The notes under the pieces: model-generated
Told to the model about the DNA's origin: nothing
Databases searched by the model: none
What the model saw: only the letters and a program-made list of their open reading frames with translations
Shown: positions 1-5,182 of the stretch, piece by piece
Layout: every line of letters begins with the position of its first letter
Numbering within the stretch: the first letter of the stretch is position 1
NCBI GenBank assembly: GCA_945788545.1
Contig: CALZMK010000150.1
Location: 1 to 5,182, forward strand
Direction: 5' to 3'
From: an uncultured Prevotella sp.
GTDB lineage: Bacteria > Bacteroidota > Bacteroidia > Bacteroidales > Bacteroidaceae
Length of the DNA stretch: 5,182 nt
Program-made: the position numbers and the translations under genes

Positions 1-297
1 ATTGTGAGCAAAGCCGAAAATACAGGGGAGACGATATGCCTATGGACTATCAACCCCAATACATACGAAGGTTATATGCCATTCTTGGTTGGCGACGTAC
101 CGTATGGCTTAGTGTTCGACAACGGCAAGCTGTTACTTATTTATGCCTATAACGACGGACAAGGCACTGGAATCTCCATGCCTACAATGGACTTCGAAAT
201 CACCGACAAGATATACAACCTGAGAGGCCAGAGGGTGAAGACCCCTACCGAGAAGGGTATATATATAATAGGTAAGAAGAAGGTTTTAGTGAAATAA
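1..297 (+). CDS. C-terminal part of a probable exported protein with a short T9SS-like C-terminal motif (5' end outside window)
   Basis: The reading frame is open from the first base, so about 98 C-terminal residues are visible and the GTG at position 4 is unlikely to be the real start. The function is not recognised. The first 60 or so residues are rich in beta-prone, aromatic and glycine stretches (for example ICLWTINPNTYEGYMPF and YGLVFDNGKLLLIYAY), which would fit a beta-sandwich or a propeller blade; this is inference. The last 30 residues contain IYNLRGQRV, then KGIYIIGKKKVLVK. This is the 'YxLxGQRV...KGIYI...KKVLVK' ending common in secreted Bacteroidales proteins, and it resembles the final strands of type IX secretion sorting domains. 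The visible motif is shorter than a full sorting domain, so export by that route is uncertain. The gene ends at TAA, followed 20 bases later by a strong terminator, so it is transcribed separately from putA. Confidence 0.75.
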   Translation: MVSKAENTGETICLWTINPNTYEGYMPFLVGDVPYGLVFDNGKLLLIYAYNDGQGTGISMPTMDFEITDKIYNLRGQRVKTPTEKGIYIIGKKKVLVK

Positions 298-316
298 GTA
301 TCCATCAAAACTGCTC

Positions 317-362
317 AAAGCTGCCATTTTGTGCAATCAAAGCACTAAATGGCAGCTTTTTT
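317..362 (+). terminator. Intrinsic terminator after the first gene
   Basis: A perfect 13-bp stem (317-329 AAAGCTGCCATTT with 347-359 AAATGGCAGCTTT) continues, after one T-T mismatch, into a 4-bp GTGC/GCAC stem (331-334 with 342-345) closing a 7-base loop. The 3' arm runs into six T residues (357-362). It lies 20 bases after the stop codon of the upstream gene and should insulate putA from upstream transcription. Confidence 0.9.
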
Positions 363-363
363 A

Positions 364-389
364 TGCCATAAAACATAGAAAAAATGGCA
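364..389. repeat. Short inverted repeat TGCCAT...ATGGCA upstream of the putA promoter
   Basis: TGCCAT at 364-369 is mirrored by ATGGCA at 384-389, with a 14-base A-rich spacer. The same hexamers form the core of the terminator stem just upstream, and AAATGGCA occurs as a direct repeat at 347-354 and 382-389. It lies about 37 bases upstream of the proposed -33 box, so it could be a regulator site or a degenerate copy of the terminator arm. The sequence is AT-rich and the repeat short, so chance is a real alternative. Confidence 0.3.
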
Positions 390-425
390 AAATGATAGTA
401 TTTATATAAAAAAAGCAGCAAAATG

Positions 426-457
426 TTTGGTGGTTTAAAATATATTGTTTACCTTTG
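426..457 (+). promoter_or_regulatory. Bacteroidetes-type promoter for the putA transcript
   Basis: TTTG at 426-429 (-33 element) and TACCTTTG at 450-457 (-7 element, consensus TAnnTTTG) are separated by 20 bases, as expected for the primary sigma factor of Bacteroidetes. The region upstream is very AT-rich. Transcription should start near 463-466, about 260 bases before the putA ATG. No other good match to this pattern was seen between here and putA. Confidence 0.8.
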
Positions 458-463
458 CAATCG

Positions 464-722
464 AAATATTGATTATTAACATTAACAGAACACAGCAATG
501 AAACGTATGTATTTTGACAATTATTCGCTTCAGGCTCTTTCCGAACTGCACCGCTACCGTGCAGTGATGTTTAGTCCGACCGTTTAATTCTTGGGTTCAG
601 ACCTTTTGTCTGCACTCTATGACATACTTGGCTTCCTACGAAAGAAGTCAGGCGTGGGGTTATTGTACCCAATCATAAGGAATTAAACATTATTTCACAC
701 TAAACAAACAAAAAACTACATT
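464..722 (+). promoter_or_regulatory. Long structured 5' leader of putA, candidate cis-regulatory RNA
   Basis: This stretch between the promoter and the putA ATG contains a short ORF (498-587) and several strong complementarities. Hairpin A is ACTGCAC (545-551) with GTGCAGT (559-565), inside the ORF. A long-range helix pairs GTTTAATTC (582-590) with GAATTAAAC (680-688) and continues as TTGGGT (591-596) with ACCCAA (667-672), leaving bases 673-679 bulged. Enclosed by it are hairpin B, CAGAC (598-602) with GTCTG (608-612), and hairpin C, 627-635 with 644-652 (9 bp including two G-U pairs, 8-base loop). A competing small stem, GGGT (657-660) with ACCC (667-670), would exclude the inner part of the long helix. 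Bases 689-722 are A-rich and look unstructured, suitable for ribosome loading. It resembles no riboswitch class I can name. A regulatory role is inferred from length and structure. Confidence 0.55.
498..587 (+). CDS. Putative 29-residue leader peptide upstream of putA
   Basis: An ATG at 498, about 34 bases after the likely transcription start, opens a 29-codon frame ending at TAA (585-587). The peptide starts MKRMYFDNYSL and ends HRYRAVMFSPTV. It has several aromatic residues (three Tyr, two Phe), four Arg and no obvious signal peptide or membrane segment. The only proline is codon 27, near the stop, so it is not a classic attenuator with a run of proline codons. The preceding sequence (ACAGAACACAGCA) is A-rich without a Shine-Dalgarno motif, as is usual in Bacteroidetes. 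The last sense codon and stop lie in the 5' strand of the leader's long-range helix, so a ribosome there would prevent that pairing. It may be a regulatory leader peptide; a chance ORF cannot be excluded. Confidence 0.45.
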   Translation: MKRMYFDNYSLQALSELHRYRAVMFSPTV

Positions 723-3700
723 ATGGAAAAGCCAACAATAAAAGAAGTAGAAGAGTGGTTGATGACGCTGTATAACACCTGCGAGGAGAGTATTACTCCT
801 GCAGAGCGTGCAGAGCAGCACAAGTATGCAACAATGGTGCAAAGACCCAGCGACAAGAAGTTCCTGGTGAAGATGCTCGACGAGTCGTCGCAGATACGCG
901 ACTCTAAGAAACTCGCCAAGCGCATCAAGACTCTCATCGACGAGTATGGAGTGCCCGAGTTCCTCAACGGACGCGACCGCTTCCTGTTCAAAATGTATCA
1001 GTCGTTCGGTCACTATTTCTACCCCATCGCCATACCTATCATCAAGAAGCGCCTGCGCATGGACACATCCCGTGTCATCATCGATGCCGCACGTCCTCAT
1101 CTCACCAATCACCTTGCCACACGTTTTGAGCAGAAGATCGGTCAGAACGTCAACCTGCTGGGTGAGGTGGTGCTTGGCGACGAAGAGGCCGACAAGCGCT
1201 ACTACAGCTATCTTGAGGCTCTCAAGGAACCGGACATCAACTATATATCAGTGAAGATTTCAGGTATCTATGCCCAGACCCACGCCCTCAACTATGAGGA
1301 GTCGTTCCCTGAATTGGTGCGCCGTATGTCGGAGCTTTACCAGGCTGCCATCGACAATCCCTACGTTGACGAATACGGCAAGAAGCGCGCCAAGTTCATC
1401 AACCTCGATATGGAGGAGTATAAGGATGCCCACTTGACCATGCGCCTCTTCAAGGAAGTGCTATCAAAGCCTGAGTTCCTCACCTACTCTGCCGGTATCG
1501 TTGTTCAGTCATACCTGCCCGATGCATGGGGATTCCAGAGCGAGTTGCTCGAATTTGCCAAGGAGCGTTGCTCACGCGGCGGTGCACCTATCAAGATGCG
1601 TATCGTGAAGGGCTGTAACCTCGATATGGAGACCGTTGTTGCCTCGCTGCGCGGATGGGAGAACCCTGTTCGCCCGAACAAGACCGAGGTGGATGCCAAC
1701 TACCTGCATATCATTGAGCGCGGACTTCTGCCCGAGAACTCGAAGTATCTGCACATCGGTATGGCTTCGCACAACCTCTATACTATCTCATACGCATATC
1801 TGCTCACACAGAAGTATGGCACTCCTAAGGACACCTTCTGCTTCGAGATGCTCGAAGGTATGGCCGACCACGTATGGAGGGCACAGTCGAAGTTGGGCAA
1901 CCACGTGATTCTCTATACTCCCGTGGTTAAGGACGAGCACTTCCTCAACGCAGTGTCTTACCTCGTTCGCCGTATGGACGAGAACACCGCACCCGACAAC
2001 TTCCTCACCCACTCGTTCAACCTCAAGCCCAACACCGAGGCATGGGATTTCCTCAAGAAGCAGTTTGAGGATGCTTACGCCATCAAGGACAAGATTCCAC
2101 ACGAGCCTCATCGCAAGCAGAACCGCCTGGAGCCCTACAAGCCAGTGCCTCCAATGGACGAGATGAAGAACGAGCCCGACACCGACTTCGACCGCGAGTG
2201 CAACCAGGAGTGGCAGCGTCAGATATTCAAGAAGTGGAAGAAGTCGAAGGCTGACAAACCGTACATCATCCCCACCCAGATTGGTGCCGAGACTGTTGAG
2301 AACGCAAGTCGCGCCAAGTATTTCGACCGTTGTCAGGACGACGAGGTTGAAGTATGCGAGATGTCGAAGGCCAACGTTGAGCAGATTGAGAAGATTATCA
2401 AGATAGCAGACGAAGACCCGAAGGGCTGGCGCAAGACCACCATCGAGGAGCGTCACAAGATTATGTACGATGCAGCCAACCGCCTCGGCGAGATGCGTGG
2501 CGACCTTATCGGTTGCATGTGCGCCATCACCGGCAAGACTGTTGTCGAGGGCGACGTTGAGGTGAGCGAGGGTATCGACTATGCCCGCTTCTATACTCCT
2601 TCGATGAAGAAGTTCTACGCACTGAAGGATGTAGATATCAAGGCCAAGGGCACCATCTTGGTTATCTCGCCATGGAACTTCCCGTGCGCCATTCCTTGCG
2701 GCGGTGTAGTTGCAGCCTTGGCATCGGGTAACACTTGTATCTTGAAGCCCGCCACCGTGGCTGCTCCCGTAGCATGGCTCTTCGCCAAGGCATTCTGGGA
2801 TGCCGGTGTGCCAAAGGAGGCTCTGCAGGTGGTTATCACTGAGCGCGACGCACTGAAGAAACTCACCTCAGCTCCTGAGATCAAGCATGTCATCCTGACT
2901 GGTGGTACAGAGACCGCACAGGCCATCACACGTGCCAACCCCACCACTCCGCTCTCTGCCGAGACAGGCGGTAAGAACGTCATGATAGTGACTGCATCTG
3001 CCGACCGCGACCACGCCATCATGAACGCCTGCGCATCTGCCTTCGGTAATGCCGGACAGAAGTGCTCCGCTTGTTCACTGCTGCTCGTTGAGCGTTCGGT
3101 ATATGAGAGCGAGGAATTCCGCGTAAAACTGAAGGACTGCGCAACATCAATGAAGGTGGGCAGCGTATGGAATGCCGGAAACATCGTCGGTCCGATGATT
3201 ACCAACGAGAACGAGAAGTTACTCAAGGCTCTCAACACTCTCGAACCGGGTGAAGAGTGGCTCGTGGCTCCTAAGTTCATTGACAAGAAGAAGTATATCC
3301 TCGCACCCACAGTGAAGATGGGCGTAAAACCAGGCAACTACTCATTCCGCACCGAGCTCTTCGGTCCGATGCTTTCTGTATGTCCGTTCGACACATTGCA
3401 GGAGGCCATCGACCTCGTCAACGGTCTCGACTACGGATTGACATCAGGTATCCAGAGTCTCGACGAGGCAGAGCGCGACTTGTGGAAGAACTCCATCCAG
3501 GCTGGTAACCTTTATATTAATAGAGGTATCACAGGTGCCATTGTCAATCGTCAGCCGTTCGGCGGTATGAAGCTGTCGGCATTCGGTGGTGGTATCAAGG
3601 CCGGTGGTCCCAACTACTGCGCACAGTTCACCATCATCACCGACAAGCCAGGCTCGAAGACCGACTATCGCCTCAGCTATGCCGAGGCATGGGAGAGCGA

Positions 3701-4166
3701 GTTCCGCCATGCAAGAGACTGGAACAAGTGCGCCGGCGAGCAGAACGTGTTCCGCTATCTGCCTCTCAAGGGCGGTATGGCACTCCGTCTGCAGAAGGAT
3801 GACACCAACGAGCAGGCTCAGATGATAGCCCTCGCAGCCAAGATATGCGGCACCCCGCTCACCATCAGTTTCGACCCCTCAGACGACCGCTCAGCAGCTC
3901 TCGCCTCTACGGGTGCCACACTGAAGAAGGAAAGCCTCGACGCGTTCATCGCATCAATGCCATCCTACGAGCGCATCCGCACCTGCTCACCCAACATCCC
4001 ATTGGCGATGTACGAGCGTGCAGCGGCTACCAACAAGTTTATTGCCACCGACGTTCCTGTGAAGGACGGTCGTGTCGAGCTTGTACACTATATCAAGGAG
4101 CAGAGCATCTCGTTCGAATACCACCGCTACGGTAGTGGTCAGCACGAGGCTCCCGCTGTTGAATAA
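723..4166 (+). CDS. putA: Bifunctional proline dehydrogenase / L-glutamate gamma-semialdehyde dehydrogenase
   Basis: This 1147-residue enzyme oxidises proline to pyrroline-5-carboxylate with FAD, then oxidises the hydrolysed semialdehyde to glutamate with NAD+; in this family the intermediate is channelled between sites and electrons go to membrane quinones. After a helical N-terminus, the proline dehydrogenase barrel (about 165-435) shows NLDMEEY (228-233), RIVKG (293-297), ASHN (348-351), FEMLEGM (374-380) and YLVRRMDEN (413-421), whose Arg416, Arg417 and Glu420 match the proline-carboxylate-binding RRxxE motif. A charged linker (about 436-545) precedes the aldehyde dehydrogenase domain (about 548-975), with PWNFP (650-654), Lys675 in LKPA, GGTE (727-730), Glu747 in ETGG, catalytic Cys781 in GQKCSA, ELFGP (878-882) and PFGG (945-948). 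Residues about 1000-1137 form the extra C-terminal domain of longer PutAs, ending EQSISFEYHRYG. There is no N-terminal ribbon-helix-helix, so it should not repress its own gene. The ATG follows an A-rich stretch without Shine-Dalgarno sequence. No frameshift or missing catalytic motif was seen. Confidence 0.97.
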   Translation: MEKPTIKEVEEWLMTLYNTCEESITPAERAEQHKYATMVQRPSDKKFLVKMLDESSQIRDSKKLAKRIKTLIDEYGVPEFLNGRDRFLFKMYQSFGHYFYPIAIPIIKKRLRMDTSRVIIDAARPHLTNHLATRFEQKIGQNVNLLGEVVLGDEEADKRYYSYLEALKEPDINYISVKISGIYAQTHALNYEESFPELVRRMSELYQAAIDNPYVDEYGKKRAKFINLDMEEYKDAHLTMRLFKEVLSKPEFLTYSAGIVVQSYLPDAWGFQSELLEFAKERCSRGGAPIKMRIVKGCNLDMETVVASLRGWENPVRPNKTEVDANYLHIIERGLLPENSKYLHIGMASHNLYTISYAYLLTQKYGTPKDTFCFEMLEGMADHVWRAQSKLGNHVILYTPVVKDEHFLNAVSYLVRRMDENTAPDNFLTHSFNLKPNTEAWDFLKKQFEDAYAIKDKIPHEPHRKQNRLEPYKPVPPMDEMKNEPDTDFDRECNQEWQRQIFKKWKKSKADKPYIIPTQIGAETVENASRAKYFDRCQDDEVEVCEMSKANVEQIEKIIKIADEDPKGWRKTTIEERHKIMYDAANRLGEMRGDLIGCMCAITGKTVVEGDVEVSEGIDYARFYTPSMKKFYALKDVDIKAKGTILVISPWNFPCAIPCGGVVAALASGNTCILKPATVAAPVAWLFAKAFWDAGVPKEALQVVITERDALKKLTSAPEIKHVILTGGTETAQAITRANPTTPLSAETGGKNVMIVTASADRDHAIMNACASAFGNAGQKCSACSLLLVERSVYESEEFRVKLKDCATSMKVGSVWNAGNIVGPMITNENEKLLKALNTLEPGEEWLVAPKFIDKKKYILAPTVKMGVKPGNYSFRTELFGPMLSVCPFDTLQEAIDLVNGLDYGLTSGIQSLDEAERDLWKNSIQAGNLYINRGITGAIVNRQPFGGMKLSAFGGGIKAGGPNYCAQFTIITDKPGSKTDYRLSYAEAWESEFRHARDWNKCAGEQNVFRYLPLKGGMALRLQKDDTNEQAQMIALAAKICGTPLTISFDPSDDRSAALASTGATLKKESLDAFIASMPSYERIRTCSPNIPLAMYERAAATNKFIATDVPVKDGRVELVHYIKEQSISFEYHRYGSGQHEAPAVE

Positions 4167-4178
4167 CCCTCTATAACA

Positions 4179-4223
4179 GGGAGTTAAGGGAGTGGTACTT
4201 CCTCCCTTAGCTTCCCCCTTTTT
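4179..4223 (+). terminator. Intrinsic terminator after putA
   Basis: A 14-bp stem pairs 4179-4192 (GGGAGTTAAGGGAG) with 4202-4215 (CTCCCTTAGCTTCC), including two G-U pairs, around a 9-base loop. It is followed by CCC and five T residues (4219-4223). It starts 12 bases after the putA stop. The extra C residues before the T run may make it less efficient than the first terminator, so some read-through into the receptor gene is possible. Confidence 0.8.
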
Positions 4224-4262
4224 ACACAAACTATAAATAATAAGAGAAAAGAACAAAAGCAA

Positions 4263-5182
4263 ATGAGAAGACGATTATTAACATTGGTGACAGCATTTAT
4301 GGTCACCGTCGCGACAATCGCCCAGACACTTAGTGTGAAAGGAGTTGTCGTGGATGAAAACAATGAGGCCGTGATAGGTGCTTCCGTCATGATCAGCGGA
4401 AGTAAGAATGGCACAAAGACAGATTTAGAAGGCAAGTTTACGCTAAAAGGCGTGAAAGCCAGTGACAAACTGCTCGTATCCTACGTCGGAATGAAGACGA
4501 AGAGCGTTAATCCGCAGGCCTCAATGAAGATTGTATTGGAAAACGACGACCAGGTGCTCGACGAAGTTATGGTCGTGGCCTTTGGAGAACAGAAGAAATC
4601 ATCATTCACTGGTTCGGCAGGTGTTGTTGACAGTAAGAAACTGGAACAGCGCCAAGTGACCAACGTGATGGAAGCCTTACAGGGAAATGTGGCAGGACTT
4701 CAGGCTTACTCTCATTCGGGAGCACCCGATGCCGCCCCTGAATTCCGCATTCGTGGTATCAGCAGTATCAATGCCGGCAAGGCTCCGCTCATCGTTCTTG
4801 ACGGTGCGCCCTACGACGGTGACTGGAACAGTATCAATCCCTCTGATGTGTCATCGGTGACAGTGCTCAAGGATGCCGCCTCGAATGCCCTTTATGGAGC
4901 ACGCGGTGCCAACGGTGTGATAATCGTCACAACAAAGAAGGGCGAGAAGGCCCGCACAAGTATCACGCTCGACGTGAAATTGGGTTCGAGCAGTCGCGCC
5001 TCAAAGCGCTACGAGACTATCGACAATCCGGCTCTTTATATCGAAACAAACTATAAGGCTCTATATAACAACTACATTAATCAGGGTCAGAGCGTAGCCA
5101 ATGCCCATGCCAATGCCAACAAGACATTGACCGCATCGTCGCAGAACGGAGGACTCGGCTATATTCCCTATGCAGTGCCCAA
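4263..5182 (+). CDS. SusC/RagA-family TonB-dependent outer-membrane receptor, N-terminal part (3' end outside window)
   Basis: The frame is open from ATG 4263 to the window edge, giving 306 residues of a protein that is usually around 1000. Proteins of this family form TonB-powered outer-membrane barrels that, with a SusD-like lipoprotein lid, import oligosaccharides or peptides. A signal peptide is visible (basic MRRR, hydrophobic core, likely cleavage after Ala20 before QTLSV). Residues about 23-93 form a carboxypeptidase-regulatory-like domain (KGVVVDENNEAVIGASV, TDLEGKFTL, VSYVGMKTK). A TonB-box-like segment, LDEVMVVAFG (99-108), precedes the plug domain (about 114-226), with ALQGNVAGLQ, FRIRGISS, PLIVLDGAPY, VLKDAASNALYGARGANG and IIVTTKKG, all family hallmarks. 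The barrel begins near 232. The ligand cannot be told from this part. The gene starts 96 bases after putA with a terminator between; no TTTG/TAnnTTTG promoter was seen in the gap, so its promoter is unclear. The ATG follows an A-rich sequence without Shine-Dalgarno motif. Confidence 0.95.
   Translation, partial: MRRRLLTLVTAFMVTVATIAQTLSVKGVVVDENNEAVIGASVMISGSKNGTKTDLEGKFTLKGVKASDKLLVSYVGMKTKSVNPQASMKIVLENDDQVLDEVMVVAFGEQKKSSFTGSAGVVDSKKLEQRQVTNVMEALQGNVAGLQAYSHSGAPDAAPEFRIRGISSINAGKAPLIVLDGAPYDGDWNSINPSDVSSVTVLKDAASNALYGARGANGVIIVTTKKGEKARTSITLDVKLGSSSRASKRYETIDNPALYIETNYKALYNNYINQGQSVANAHANANKTLTASSQNGGLGYIPYAVP

Noticed and set aside
4..6. GTG as the start of the first gene
   Set aside because: The frame is open to the window edge, there is no start context, and the visible protein is only the tail of an exported-type protein that would need a signal peptide upstream.
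588..722. A known riboswitch or T-box in the putA leader
   Set aside because: I could not match the conserved cores of classes I know (for example TPP, cobalamin, SAM or T-box sequence), so no class is named. The region is kept only as an unclassified structured leader.
690..1112. - strand open frame overlapping the putA start and end of the leader
   Set aside because: Most of it is antisense to putA codons and the protein is unrecognisable. There is no promoter or terminator in the matching orientation.
1788..2456. Long open frame (222 codons) on the - strand opposite putA
   Set aside because: It lies wholly inside putA, and its leucine/valine-rich translation with no recognisable domain is what the complement of putA's codon usage gives. 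putA's conserved motifs run through the region in the + frame.
2615..3337. Open frame of 240 codons on the - strand opposite the aldehyde dehydrogenase domain
   Set aside because: It overlaps the most conserved part of PutA, including the catalytic cysteine region. Its Ser/Phe/Ala-rich translation shows no family motif and it has no promoter or spacing of its own.
4232..4237. TATAAA as a -10 box for the SusC-like gene
   Set aside because: Bacteroidetes housekeeping promoters use TAnnTTTG rather than a TATAAT-type box, and AT-rich spacers contain such strings by chance. No TTTG lies at the right distance upstream.
1..5182. tRNA, rRNA, CRISPR array, insertion sequence or attachment site
   Set aside because: No cloverleaf-like sequence, rRNA segment, regularly spaced repeat, transposase coding or terminal inverted repeats were seen on either strand.

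Overview
The window looks like chromosomal DNA of a Bacteroidota member, probably a Prevotella-like Bacteroidales. The evidence is a SusC/RagA-family outer-membrane receptor start, a protein tail of the short C-terminal type common in this group, a promoter matching the Bacteroidetes pattern (TTTG, then TAnnTTTG about 20 bases downstream), and A-rich translation starts without Shine-Dalgarno sequences. Species cannot be fixed from the sequence alone.

Layout, all on the + strand. Positions 1-297 hold the 3' end of a gene for a probably exported protein, closed by a strong intrinsic terminator (317-362). After an AT-rich stretch comes a promoter (426-457) and an unusually long leader of about 260 bases. 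The leader carries a 29-codon ORF (498-587) and several complementary segments. The most striking is a long-range helix (582-596 with 667-688) whose 5' strand covers the stop codon of the small ORF. The main gene is putA (723-4166), a bifunctional proline dehydrogenase / glutamate-semialdehyde dehydrogenase of 1147 residues that converts proline to glutamate. It has a C-terminal extra domain but no N-terminal DNA-binding domain. A second intrinsic terminator (4179-4223) follows. The window ends inside a gene for a SusC-type TonB-dependent receptor (4263 to the edge).

Functionally, PutA would let the cell use proline, for instance from peptides or collagen-like protein, as a source of carbon, nitrogen and electrons. 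The SusC-like receptor next to it could import peptides or glycans, but a terminator separates them and the link is only positional. The most interesting part is the putA leader. PutA has no DNA-binding domain of its own to repress its gene, and the leader has the layout of a translation-coupled switch (short ORF, pairing at its stop codon, catabolic gene downstream). That mechanism is a hypothesis; the ORF and the complementarities can be read directly in the sequence.
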